Of a stretch of 64,000 nucleotides of DNA, positions 24,683 to 37,100 are shown one piece after another; position 1 is the first letter of the stretch, and the number at the start of each line of letters is the position of its first letter. The stretch comes from Ornithodoros turicata (lineage: Eukaryota > Arthropoda > Arachnida > Ixodida > Argasidae), in NCBI RefSeq assembly GCF_037126465.1, contig NC_088206.1:13801187-13865186 (forward strand). The letters run 5' to 3'. The notes below the pieces were generated by a model. That model saw only the letters and a program-made list of their open reading frames with translations. It was not told the DNA's origin and ran no database searches. Both the position numbers and the translations under genes were made by a program.

Positions 24683-27500
24683 TTAACAATGAAGTCGTAT
24701 TTGTTTGTTATTCTGTGATTCTTGGTTCATTTGGATCTTCATGGCAGATTTCTTCATTTTTTCCCAATTTGTTAGATGGCGCTGTATTCGCGCTAGGAGT
24801 GCATTCTCGCTTTCGGTTTTGTTTTCGCGATACAGCGTCGCCATGATATCTTCTGTGTTTCTTGTCGTATCAGTCAACGGTGTGACCCCTTGCAGTTTGT
24901 CGCATTCCTGGAGGATGTGATTTAAGTCTTCAGGTGCTTTACCACAGAGTGAGCAAGTAGGGTCGATGTCCTCACCAAACAGTTCTTTTCTTCTGGTGTT
25001 CGTTAGTAGACATCCTGTTCTTGCCTGGAAGAGCAGGGCACTTCCCCTATCGCCTCTGTATTCCGTGCAGGTTCGCGGTTTTGGCTTGTGGTCCATGTAA
25101 ATCCTAAGACTGTGTTTTTTCCCTGTGTTTTTCCTCCAATCTTCAAGTTCGACTTTGTTTATTTCTTCTGTTGTAATTTTTGTCCATTCCTTCTCGCTTC
25201 GTGCTGTCTGTCGTCTTGTTCCCCTGCTGTATTTCCTATCATACTGGTTAATCTTTTTGATCCACCTGGATTTTAGGCCGCAGAATCTGATATGATGGAA
25301 AGTCCTCTTTGAAGTTGATGTTTCAGGCATGTGGATCAAGCGTCCTAGATAATGGGTTTTAGCTCTGGCGTCTCTAGTTAGAAATGCGGACCATCCCATT
25401 TCGCCCTGCACTGCCGCGTTTGGCGTTGCGAAATTGCCACCTAATAGCCATTTGCCAAGTTCACGCTGGTGTCGGTCTAGTATTTTTAGTGTTGCAGGGG
25501 ACAAAACGATCACATCATTGGCGAAAGTAAGTGCCGGTACTGCTGTCGTTTTCCAGAGCATTCTTCCTACACTGTACACTCTAAGAAAAAAAGGTGTAAT
25601 TTTCTACCTTTTGGGGTAGAAGTGTGTTGTTACAGATTCTCAACCCTTTTGGGGTAGAAAGTGAGGGGTAGAAACACTTCTACCCCTTCATTTCTACCAC
25701 ACTGGTGGAACAGTTCTACCCCTGAGTGTGAAGAGAATTCTACCCTGTTAGTGGCAAAATTCTGCCCCTACATGGTAAACTGTTATTCCTCTGTGGGGTC
25801 TATCTTTTCTCTCCATATGGAAGACACCTCTACCCCAAGGATGAGAAATATCTGCCCATCTTGACGCTAAATATTCAACCCTTCCCGGAAGACAGTTCTA
25901 CCATGAGTAGAACTGTTCTCCCTTACTGGAAGATAATTCTTTACCCGAAATGGTAAGAATCTCTGGTATTATTCGTGCTGTGCCTACCGGTGGCATATCT
26001 CTACCCGTAATGACGGTGCATTTAGACCTTGTAGGGCAATATTTACTCCGCCTTGCATGAATGACGTCTGCCCTTTTGAGAAGAACTTGACATATAGTAC
26101 TTGTGTGGATGAGATGGAATATATGCGTAGACAACTGTTACTGGTCACAGCATTTTATTACCACGTCACAATTGGAATCGTACATTTGCGCTTACCAATG
26201 CGAAAGGTACATCCATATTGAAGAAGCCTGAGCACGGCGACACGAAAGAAAACACGGCACAACACAGACGACTCCATTGTTGCATCCATCAGACTGCACA
26301 GCACTTGCATAGACTGTCTTGCACATAAATTCCACATGCGTGCACCATAACAAGGGCATCGGGATAACTTCTGAGGGCTTGACATTTCACACTACTGTGT
26401 CGCTCTAAATACACACGAATCTTCGCTCGGTGTGTAATATCTGCCCGGAGGAACACGTGGCAGGACGGATGATTCCATCTGAAATGTAAATGGCATTAAT
26501 AGAGCATTTAAGATAAGCGATAAATAATAACGACGGTACATGTTTCACTCCTCAGAAATATGTTTACATGTGTGATTCCCACAGAAAAAAGCAGGCAAAA
26601 AGAAGAAGGCTATCCCCGGCAGTGGACAAAAGCCAAGAAAAAAATAAATAAATAACACAGAGCACATCTAAAAAACCATGACTCGAGCGATGAGTGCCTT
26701 CTCCCATCATTTGGACCCTTATAAGGGTTGTAAGATTGTTTCGCCAGGTTCCAAATGTGACCCTTTAATCGACCCGACTTTTTTATCAAGTTTTGTTCAT
26801 GTTTCTTTAACGGGTCTTCTTCGTTAGTGATGGTTATGCCCAGATATTTATATTCTTCTGTTTGAGCTATGTGTTGGCCTTGTATCGTGAATTTTGCATC
26901 CGTTGAGTCTCCCTTGTTCATCGTCATCCAGAGAGTTTTCGTTGTATTGAATTTGAGTCCGTCTTTTCCAGCTTCTTCAGTACATATATTCAGCATATGC
27001 TGGAGACATTCTTCTGATGGGGCTACTAAAACGATGTCATCTGCGAATGCAAGCGCTGTCACGTTGGTTTCTACTTGCTGGCCATCAGTCGTTAATGTTT
27101 TCAAGCTAATTCCTTTTGCTTCATTTTGTAGTCGTAGTAGCAGGTTGTTTACGTATATGTTAAACAGGGTTGGAGAGAGAGGGCAGCCCTGTCTTAACCC
27201 CACCTTCACCTGGACTGGGTTTGATTTGTGTTTACCTAGTTGGTAGACTGTCTCCGATTCTTTGTATAGCATTTCGAGTAGTAGCACTTCGTCTTCTAGA
27301 AGTCCTATCCGACGTAGTTTTCTGAACATGATTTCATGGTCCACAGCATCGTATGCTGTCTCCAGGTCGAGGAAAGCCAATAGCAACTTTTCGTCTCTTT
27401 TCCGTTGCAGTTCTATGATCTGGGTTAAAATAAACACATTGTCGCTGGTCCTTCTGTTTGTCCGGAAGCCGTTTTGTATTTCACTGAGGATGTGGTGGTG
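24683..27500 (-). mobile_element. Non-LTR retrotransposon, 5'-truncated, interrupted
   Basis: On the minus strand, 27500-26710 encodes a reverse transcriptase: FLDLETAYDAVDH, LRQGCPLSPTLFNIYVNNLL, the catalytic FADD (ALAFADDIVLV) and EEYKYLGITI. After an interruption, 25579-24683 encodes the C-terminal part: YSVGRMLWKTTAVPAL, GWSAFLTRDARAK and a zinc-knuckle-like CSLCGKAPEDLNHILQEC. The two parts are in the expected order and joinable near NPYK/YSVGR, so they belong to one kind of element. Both parts are long open frames without stops (about 263 and 298 codons), suggesting recent activity. No endonuclease is present. The clade was not determined. Confidence 0.85.
25575..26709. repeat. Foreign sequence inside the retrotransposon, TTCTACCCC-rich at left
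   Basis: The left edge CACTCTAAGAAAAAAAGGTG follows TA and looks like a DNA-transposon end. From 25600 to about 25990 variants of TTCTACCC or GGGGTAGAA recur roughly every 40-60 bp. From about 26590 to 26709 the minus strand reads like a LINE 3' region. Either a DNA element landed in one LINE, or two LINE copies with their own ends were brought together. I could not find a matching right terminal repeat. Confidence 0.5.
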
Positions 27501-27644
27501 TTATGTCCACGCCACAAGGCGGTGCTGCTCTGCCTGGTCGGTGTCGCAATAGTCATTGAAGACGGAGGACCCAGAGCCCGCAGCATCCCATGAAAGGTCC
27601 TTTTGAAGTTACTTTCGGCGTCTGTGTTGGGTGTTTGAGGAAGC

Positions 27645-29035
27645 GAATCGGATTTAAATCAAATCCGCGGTTTGCAGAAGACGCTAAATCAAATCCAAAT
27701 CAAGTCCGGATTTAAATCTATTCGAGTAAATCGAATCACTTTAAATCCGGATTTTTCAAATCTATCACAAATGCGGAAGAGGCACTAACACTGCTGAACA
27801 GCCGCGGAATAGCTTCAGAAACGACCGCTGTTTTGCAAGCTCGGATTTTTAAGACCTAATTACTAACAGCCTTACTTACCTAATTAATTACCCAATTAAT
27901 ACCTAATTACAGAATGACTAACAGGAATTCCTAACGGTTGCGTAACTAAGAAAAAGAGGCGAAACGCACGAAAGACCTCTATTTCAACGGAGTCTTATGA
28001 GCGTAAGCTGCGGCAAAAAGAAATCTGAATTTGATTACAGGACGACTATATTGTGCTGCATACCGAAAGAGTACTGCAAAAATTGCTTAGCGCTTTTCTT
28101 TTTCCCCGCGCATGAAGTATAGGCCGTAAATTGACATAAGCAGAGTGCAAAACCGTCGTTGTAGGGTGCGTTTTCTTATTCAACTCTGGCAACTCCGAGT
28201 TACTCTCAGCCGGCGAAAAATAGCCAGAGTAGCCAGATTTACGGAAATGACGGCGTAACTCTGCGGCGAAAATTAGCCAGAGTAGCCAGGGAGTGACAAC
28301 TCTACTCTACTCTGCTCTGAAGAAGGGTAGCCGTCGTTCTGACGTCACACACAAGCTAGCAGACGACGACGCGTCCTCTGCTACCAACCGTCCTGTTGAC
28401 AGACAATATGGGTGGTGTTCAATTTCGAAATGTAGGACTGGTTAAAAACTGGCGAACATTTTCAAAATCTGCTACAGTGGACGCATCTGCGGTAAGTTGT
28501 TAAACAGGCAGTATGCCACCACTTCCACATCGTCTCGTCCGTCAGGCCAGTCCGCCATTTTGAGCGCAGAGTAACTCTAGCCGTTCGAAAATTACGGCCA
28601 AAGGTGGCTACTCTGGAGTCACGTGATGATAAAGGCTCTGACGTCGTTAGCCAACTCCTGGCTACTCGGGTTGAATAAGAAAACGCACCCGTAGTGTTAA
28701 GGCAGTACCACCGAAGAACAACCTTTTGTTCTATGAAGTGTCGCCAAGGTTTCTTCAGTGTCTTATTTGCCAAATATTGAAGTGCATTGGACTTACTGCC
28801 AGCATTACACTACAAAGTATAGCAGAGGCAGACAAGAGCCGGAGCAAGCGGCCACGGTCGCCCTAGCATGCGCATTGCTCATGCATATACAAGCTGAATT
28901 TCATAGCAAACGATGTAAATCTGAATCCAAATATTTGAGAAAGAACGTGATTCAATCCAAATCCTGTTCATAATGAAGCCGATAATCAAATCTACCAGCA
29001 TCTGTTGTGGATTTAGATTTACATCGGCCTCACAG
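27645..29035. repeat. AAATCC-rich repeat with an inner MITE
   Basis: At both edges GGATTTAAATC, AAATCAAATCC and similar words recur (27645-27770 and 28900-29030). The middle is split by the MITE at 28164-28690. No transposase frame is seen. The exact ends were not resolved. Confidence 0.45.
28164..28690. mobile_element. MITE with 21-bp perfect terminal inverted repeats
   Basis: GGGTGCGTTTTCTTATTCAA at the left and TTGAATAAGAAAACGCACCC at the right, flanked by GTA on both sides. Inside, GGCTACTCT/AGAGTAGCC-type words recur. The 3-bp flank would suit a PIF/Harbinger-type element, although GTA is not the usual TWA. A 103-codon minus-strand frame (28462-28773) crosses its edge and is not credible. 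Confidence 0.7.
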
Positions 29036-29681
29036 AGGTGTGCAACGTCACGGATGACGCCCTGGGGGAATGTGCGTCCTGGGCCGACTTCTAAGGGAAC
29101 TGTGCCGACATATGTATGAAAACGTCTGAGGAAAACCCAAGTACCTCCCAGTCTCGACGTGACATGCCCAGCATTCTCCCCAATTACTCTCTCCCAGCTT
29201 TTCTTCTAGCCTATATCCTTATGATTTCTATGTCACATGACAACTGCCTTCTGCCTAAAACACTGCTGGCCTACCACGACCTGTGGATCAACGCCATCTA
29301 GATATACACAAGGCCTGCTTAATGCCTCCTCTCACACCTTTGCGCGTAGACATCAATGAGTATATGTTAGCCAATCGCCGCAGACGATATCAAACAGAAG
29401 CTTTCTGTGGCTACCAGTGGCTGCCCATGCGGCTGATGGCGACTTGTCTACATAGCTATGGCGGCTACGACCTCTCAAAGCACGGCCGTGATTGGCGGAC
29501 TTTGAATTGTTACGTCACGAACCAGTTGCACTGACGCCACACCGCCGTCTATCGGCTCCTATACAAAGAATGAGGAAGTGCAGATCTTGTCGTCTGCTAC
29601 GGAGCGTTTTATGTGCGGTAACGTGGCGGTGTTGTATAAAGATGAGGCAAGTTATGCTGATGCAAGTTTGTTCTTCGCGGG

Positions 29682-32600
29682 TTGTGCATTCAGCTGAACG
29701 GAGATCACGTTGACGGGGGCTCAACCTCAACACAATCGTAGTGTTTCCGCAAAACACTGTGGCGAACAGACTGATCCGCACGCACTGGATCGCGCGACCC
29801 ATCTTGCGGGTTTGGATGTGGCGCTCCAGCACCCGACGCAGCATGAAACGGAGAGGGACTAAGCCTAACGACGGCGGTATAGGTCATTGGAAATGCATGG
29901 GCCCGGATTTTCTGCCGCTTGTAACTTCTATCATATTGACGGTAGAACATTGAGGGTGAGCTCAAACGAAACGTTTGACAGAACTGCAGCACTGTGCCAA
30001 TTTGTATTGTGATTGTTATTATGTACAATTTTTGAAATGTGTCCGGAAATCTTCTCGCATCCTGTGGGTCAGCACTTCCCCGTAAAGAACGGGGACGCGC
30101 AGGTGCAGTGCGAGTATATGACAAAAAGAATGCGAGAGTGTTGAACTCTTTGCATAGTTCAGGAGGTACGTGCAGCCTTACAGGTAAAAAGAACGCAGCA
30201 GAAGAAGATGCCGTAAAGAGTTGGCTGGACGGTGACCATCGAATGAATGCCCTCATCGCTTCTACTAGTCGATTCCGTTCCCCGTCTCCATTCTTGCCGA
30301 ATCAGTCTGTCGTGAAACTAACATCACGCGGCCTATGCTAAACAGAGAGATCGGGCTGCAGTATTACTACCCGTGGAAAACTGTACCTCGCCGTCAGATG
30401 ATGTCGCCGTAGCCATCAACCTTATCTAGCATGCAGGCCTCGTCGACACTGCAGCTGCCACGATGTCCTGCTTGTCTGAGACTGTGCGCCAGTATCTCCG
30501 TAACGTCATGTCGTGTTAAGCAGCTCTAGGAAGCAGGGGTAGCTCATAATGGTGCAGCTTCGTTCCCCTGCCCATTACAGTAGCTCCGCTGACACCGTTG
30601 AGCCCAATCCCTGACTTCTGTGATTTTTTCTGAGAGGGAGGGGGGGTTCAGCCTCGGACAGCATGCTACTACATTGGGTCACTATATGAAGATAGCAATT
30701 GAGGAGGGGGTCAGGACAACCGGACCCCCTTCTAGGTACGTGCCTATATGCTTGATGACCTATTCTGACGCTTAGTGCAGCTAACGGGGAGAGTGGTTCT
30801 CACGTGACACTGCAAAATGGCGGAGTCATTATGCCATCGCATTCCACGTCCCTCACCACTGTACTCTCGCAAGATATAGTTTCTTGTCTGTGACGCGAGG
30901 GTATCGGGAAATTAATTTCTAGGTTGGCGCAGTATGACGTCATAAGGCGCGCAATCTGCAACACGTCTGGCAACATTACTCCTCTAAAGTGACTTGTGCA
31001 CTCGTCGTCTCGTCTCCACCGCGGCTACTGGCAAGCTTCTCACGTGGGGCCGTGAGCGGAGATTAGGAAAGTACGAGCCCTGTTGGAACGCCACCTAGGT
31101 ACAGAAGTCCTGCTTATATAGACAATATGCAAAACCCAGCACCGTCTCGTAGCACTCGCAGGCGCCTACCGGAGTCCCGCCATGTTTGAGGCGCCCAACT
31201 CGGCCATATACACAAAGCTGTCGTAAAAGTTTTATCGCGTGTTGTGCTTCATAGATGTACTGTTCCACCATGTTATTTGTGGGATGAGGGGAAAGGTTCA
31301 AAAGGAAATGCAAATCAAGTAAGAGAGCTTCAAAAGCCTGCATTGCTGATGGTGTCGAAAGCAGTGAGCGCGGTGATTACTGATTGCACCGCGACGGTGA
31401 GCGCGCGTTAACCTAGCTCAACGCTTTTTTGTTATCCCATCCCAGGATAAATTTAGACAGTTTAGTACATCCTATCCGAGAACTATAGTTAGTGCACTCT
31501 ACAAGGCAGAAGCATTTGGTACAAACGCCGCTTAGTACGATTGCAGTTGACATGAAACGTGCTGTAATGTTCACGGTTTTGCACTGGCATAAAATGTGAT
31601 TTTTCTCAGCTCGGTGAATCTGAGTTTTTCTTTGAGCATCCCACACAACTGTCGCGTTAGGTTGCACGGGATTTCATGTGACTGTTTACAAGACAGATAG
31701 TCTGCTTCAGATATTCGCGTCAAACTATGCACTCGCACTGTTTGAATCGTTTAGTGTGAGGACACTTCATACTTGGGCTAACACGTCACATAATATATAT
31801 TTTATAGTTATAGAAGATTTCCCATTTAGTATCCGGGGACGTTCAATCATACTCGCAGATGACGGTGATTCGTCTCCATGGTTACAACCGCTGAAAGCAC
31901 GTTCGGGATTGGCTACCGCCGTTGAAAACACGATCTTGATTGGCTGACTCTTAGTTGTTACGTCACGTCGACGAGTAAGCAGGCTTTCTCTATCTAGGTG
32001 GTGTTGCCCGTTGCCAGGAAACACAGACCAGGGCTTGCGATGACGTCACCTACTCGCGGAGAATCTGAAACTACGAAGTTTTGGGGGTTCTTTCGAAAAT
32101 TCCTGGAAGCGCGAAATGTTTACTGAAGGTATTGGTATTTTTGCGTACTGAGAATTTGATCGAAATCGATTTATCGTAAGAAATAAAATAAATACCGTTT
32201 TTATAAATATTCGTTTTCTCTTCTAAATAAAAACGCGTTTTCGACCCAGACGCTGTACAAGGGATAACGGTGAATGGGAGCTGCATTCTACAGGGTGGGA
32301 GAAGATTTCCGGACACATTTCAAAATGTTATTAAAAATTGTACATAATAACAATCACAATGCAAATTGGCACACTGCTGTAGTTCTGTCAAAAGTTTTAT
32401 TTGAGCCCACTCTCAATGTACTATCGTCAATATGAGTTACAAGCTGCAGAAAACACGAACCCATGCTGTTTGAATGAACGTTTTGAATGGACCTATAGAG
32501 ATGTCGTTAGGCTTAGGCCCTCTCCGTTTCATATGCTGCATCGGGTGTTGGAGCGCCACCTCCAAAATCAATACTGATGGGTCACGCTGTCCAATGCGTG

Positions 32601-32697
32601 CCGGCCAGACTGTTCGCCACAGTGTTTTACGGAAACACTACTATTGCGTTGAGGTTGAGCCCACTTCAACGTGACCTCCGTTCAGCCTAATGCACAA
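29682..32697. repeat. Large foldback structure with arms of about 390 bp
   Basis: 29682-30066 is found inverted at 32289-32697, imperfectly: TTGTGCATTC outermost, then GGGCTCAACCTCAAC, GTGTTTCCGCAAAACACTG, TGTACAATTTTTGAAATGTG and GTCCGGAAATCTTCTC innermost, each with its inverse on the right. The 2.2-kb middle has no transposase or other credible frame. It could be a foldback transposon or an inverted duplication of an older repeat. Confidence 0.65.
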
Positions 32698-33224
32698 TTG
32701 GAGCCTTACTCCACCTGTACTGTTACGACGGTCAACAAACAAATAATGATATGAAAAGTAAGGACCGCAGCAGATGTAATGGGCCAAAATCTCAAAGCGC
32801 AGACCACTGTGGCGCAGACAAATGTACGAAGCAGACGACGGTGTCGTCTGCTAGTCTGATTCGATGTCGTCTGCTAAGAGGACCGAGCAACATTGCAAAT
32901 TTTCTACGTATCGCTTGTGCTCGTACTACGGCACAAAAACGGCTTGTGCCGTTTTTGTTATGAAACTCCCCACTCATCACCTCAAAGTAAAGTTGTTGTT
33001 GTTTTGTGTTGTTTACTGAGCATAAAAATCCAAGGCAACGTATAGTATCATTTTATATCTTTGACATCAGTTTCGGTTCTCATCGTCATCATCTATTGTT
33101 GTTGTTGTTCGGTTTTGGACGCGCACCGATTCAACAACCGATTGTTATTATATATAAAAGTTTTATAAACGTGTTGAAACGTGTCTTGAAATCTTCTGCC
33201 AGCCCGTATGATAGTTATGATTCT

Positions 33225-33286
33225 GGGGCCCTATTCTTGTCAAAGTAATCGAGGCCGATTACTTTGACCTACGAGAATAGGGCCCC
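33225..33286. repeat. Short palindrome, 62 bp
   Basis: GGGGCCCTATTCT...GTCAAAGTAATCG returns inverted as CGATTACTTTGAC...AGAATAGGGCCCC with a 4-base loop. Probably a deleted remnant of an inverted-repeat element, 0.8 kb upstream of GRP94. Confidence 0.7.
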
Positions 33287-33635
33287 TGGTGGCCCGCGTG
33301 CGGAGCCCGCCCTGATTCCAAAGGGTTCAGGCACCCCTGAACCTGAACAACAAGGCTGGCAGCGCCGCCCCACGAACCTTTCATGCTTTCATGATGCTGC
33401 CCACTGATCAGTGATCGTGCATGAGCTGGATCGCCTTACCTCTTGCCTTCTAGCATCATTTTTATTTTTTAAAATCTGGACGCCTGTCTCGATTTCGCCT
33501 GTGGGGCCTTTGGTACCTGCCCTGTTTGAAAAGGGATTTGGCGAAGCCAAACCTGAACAGCGGTACAGCAACAAAATGGAAAGCAGTTTTCCTTACACCT
33601 CGGTAGGAATACAAGTATAAGGCATATTTTTGGGT

Positions 33636-33745
33636 GTAGCTGTTTTTGTAGCTATTTTGTAGCTAAGCTATTTTGTATTTGTAGCTATTTTGCTATTTTT
33701 GTAGCTATTTTTGGGTGTAGCTTGGGTGTAGTTTCTGGGTGTAAC
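33636..33745. repeat. TTTTGTAGCTA tandem repeat
   Basis: Irregular repeats of TTTTGTAGCTAT and GGGTGTAGCTT upstream of the GRP94 promoter. Confidence 0.6.
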
Positions 33746-33881
33746 TGAAGCGAGCGTTAGCTGCGCTCCTGCATGTAACAACATGGTGACAAAGTGGAGT
33801 TTCGGTTTCTTTTTATCCAAGTATTGTATTCTGCTATATCTGGCGGACTAGCTAAGAAGTCTGGCAATCAAACAGCTTCGA

Positions 33882-33900
33882 CCAATCGACGCGGGCCAAC
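33882..33900 (+). promoter_or_regulatory. ERSE-like site, imperfect
   Basis: CCAAT-N9-CCAAC, two mismatches from the ER-stress response element CCAAT-N9-CCACG, about 220 bp upstream of the GRP94 ATG and close to the exact match at 33952. Confidence 0.4.
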
Positions 33901-33951
33901 ACAGCTGACTTCATGCTGATTTTTTACTTTCCGATTGGCTAAAGATCCCCG

Positions 33952-33970
33952 CGTGGTGTGACGCGATTGG
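33952..33970 (-). promoter_or_regulatory. ER-stress response element (ERSE), exact match
   Basis: Read on the minus strand: CCAAT-CGCGTCACA-CCACG, an exact CCAAT-N9-CCACG. It lies 132 bp upstream of the GRP94 ATG. In animals NF-Y binds the CCAAT half and ATF6/XBP1 the CCACG half, and GRP94 is a standard unfolded-protein-response target. ERSEs work in either orientation. Additional ATTGG/CCAAT sites lie at 33882 and 33933. Confidence 0.75.
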
Positions 33971-34101
33971 TCGACAGGATTGAAAATACATCCGTAGCCG
34001 GCGAGACCGGACGCATCTGCTGTCATTCGGTTGCCGGCGTTTTGTTGTGTGGTGGTGTCCGATAATTACAGTACGTAGGATAAGGGACCCATTTTATCAG
34101 C

Positions 34102-37100
34102 ATGAAATCCCTAATATTGGGTGCTTTCGTGTGGTGCCTGTTTTTGGGTAAGTGAGTGTACGTTTTGTGTATTGGCTTGAGTCTCCGTGTGCGTCGTGGC
34201 GTACACGCGGCATAATTCGTACTATGTTTGAAGAAGCACGGAGAGAAGTTTCTGGAAGGTTCAGGTTGAAGTGTGATGTGGGCAAGCCTACCTTTGTCCC
34301 ATCCTACAGTTGGCAATACGAGGAATCTCTGCAATCGCATTGGTCTTTAATATCTCTGGTATGCACTTGCACAACGTTGTTGTCGTTGTGCCGGCCAGCA
34401 GCAGTGATGTGCTCATTTGTGTACCTCTCTTACCTTGCGGCCCTTGTTTGTTCGTTTCTCTGCTTTTGGATTGGCTATTTCTATGAAATAAACTATCGAA
34501 CTAAAACTTTGGCTGTCATGCACACTTAGCATTGTTCCCGAATTTCGATTTCGTAGGCCTGTCCTATGCGCAAGAAGAAAATGCCGATTCCGGAGCAGCG
34601 AAAGTCGCAAGCGACCTCGGCAGCAGTAGAGACGGATCCAGGACGGATGATGAGGTAGCGCAAAGGTTAGTATGTGTGACACTGCGTAGACTCAGCTTAG
34701 AATTCATCGCTACGCTGGTGCCGAGCGGACAATTCACTGGGGCACCTTCGTTGTGTGCGCAGGGAAGAGGAGGCGATCAAGTTGGACGGACTCAACGTTG
34801 CTCAGATGAAAGAGCTCAGAGAAAAGGCCGAGAAGCATGCTTTCCAGGCCGAAGTCAGCCGAATGATGAAGCTGATCATTAACTCGTTGTACAGGAACAA
34901 GGAGGTTTGTTGTATCTTGCATTGCCAACGTTACGTGGATGCTTATTCGCAATTTCCTTTTCTAGATTTTCCTTAGGGAGCTTATCTCTAATGCATCTGA
35001 TGCTCTGGACAAGATTCGTCTGCTTTCACTGACAGACCGAGACGTGCTAAATGCTAATGCAGACTTGACAATTCGTGTGAAGGTAAGAAGCATTAGAGGG
35101 GAGTGAAGTGTCATTTTGTTAACATGATTTGCCATTACAGAGTGACAAAGAAAATGGGTTGTTACACATCACGGATACCGGTATTGGTATGACTAAGGAA
35201 GACCTCGTCAATAATCTGGGCACAATCGCAAAGTCTGGAACTGCAGAATTCCTGCAGAAAGTGGCAGAAGGGGATTCTGCTCCGAAGGACCTAAACGACC
35301 TCATTGGCCAGGTTAGGCTGCATCTAGAGTCCAAACTGTGATAATGTTTTCTTATTGCATTGGTGCATCCCGTCCGCAGTTTGGTGTTGGCTTTTACTCT
35401 GCTTTCCTCGTCGCGGACCGTGTTGTAGTTACCAGCAAGCACAACGACGACAAGCAGCACGTGTGGGAGTCAGACGCAGCACAGTTCAGCGTCGCGGAAG
35501 ATCCACGAGGGGACACCCTGGGTCGCGGAACGCAGGTCACTCTTCAGCTGAAGGAAGAGGCACGAGATTTCCTGGAGCTTGACACCCTCAAGAAGCTTAT
35601 TGAGAAATATTCTCAGTTCATCAACTTCAACATCTACCTGTGGACATCAAAGGTGTGATATCTCTCCCTATCGTTGCTCGATGTACAATATTCCCTTCCC
35701 TCATTACCTGGCAGAGAGCCTGATTGTTCGTGTTCTTTACATGTTCAGACTGAAACTGTAGAGGAACCCATCGATGAAGAGAAGACTGAGGATGAGAAAG
35801 CTACACAAGATAAGACTGAGGAAGAGGAAGATGCACAGGTTGAGGAAGAGAAGGAAGACAAGCCCAAGACCAAGAAGGTTGAAAAGACTACTTGGGATTG
35901 GGAGCTAATCAACAGTGCTAAGCCACTGTGGACAAGGAAGTAAGTTCGTCTTTGTATGTTGGTAGTTTATGGTTTAATTATTATTGCATGTGGCAATGAT
36001 CCGATGTCCTCCTCTTTAGGCCCGCTGATATTAAGGAAGAGGAATACGAAGAGTTTTATAAGGCAATTACGAAGGACACCAACCCACCACTGACAAAGAC
36101 CCACTTTGTTGCGGAAGGTGAACTGACCTTCAAGTCTCTGCTCTACGTGCCCTCTGTGCAGCCCTCGGAATCCTTCAACCGCTATGGTGGTAAAGTCGAC
36201 CATATCAGGGTATGCTTGGTCTTTAGATGCCGTGCTTTTTTTCTCTTATTGTTTGCTAATGGGTCATTCCATTTTGTGCAGCTGTACGTGCGCAGAGTCT
36301 TCATCACTGAAGACTTCCAGGACATGATGCCAAGCTATCTCAACTTCATCCGCGGTGTGGTAAGTAGTAAGATTAGCCCGAACCAGTGACGTAGCCAATG
36401 GGGGTGGTGGTGGTGTCTCAGGGGTTGGGCATTTCGAAGAGGGAAGAAGCGGGCGGGCGTTACTGCCCCGAACTAAACCATGTTGATGGCTAGTTGCTCG
36501 TGTGACATATTTTTTTCTTCAAGGTTGATTCGGACGACCTGCCGCTGAACGTGAGCCGAGAGATGCTCCAGCAGCACAAGCTCCTGAAGGTTATCAAGAA
36601 GAAACTGGTTCGTAAGGCTCTGGACATGCTGAAGAAGCTTCCTGCAGATGAGTACAAGCGCTTCTGGAAGGAGTACTCCACAAACATAAAGCTGGGCATC
36701 ATTGAAGACACCAGCAACCGCACCCGCCTGGCGAAGCTGGTCCGCTTCCACTCCTCCGCCGTCAAGGGGCTGGTGTCCCTCTCGGACTACGTGTCGCGCA
36801 TGAAGGACAAGCAGGAGCACATCTACTACATTGCCGGCTCCTCGCTCGACGAGGTGAAGAGGTCACCGTTCGTGGAACGTCTGCTCAAAAAGGGCTACGA
36901 GATCCTCTACCTAACGGAACCCGTAGACGAATACTCCATCTCATCCCTGACTGAGTTTGAGGGCAAGAAGTTCCAGAACGTAGCCAAGGAGGGCTTGAAG
37001 CTCGAGGAGAGCCAGCAGGCGAAGGATGCCAAGGACAGGCTGAATGAAATGTTCGAACCACTGACGAAGTGGCTTGAAGAGGATGCCTTCAAGGGCAGGG

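Noticed and set aside
28462..28773. 103-codon minus frame ending in a Trp/Cys/His-rich stretch
   Set aside because: Crosses the boundary of a MITE; the pattern does not fit THAP or another zinc finger.
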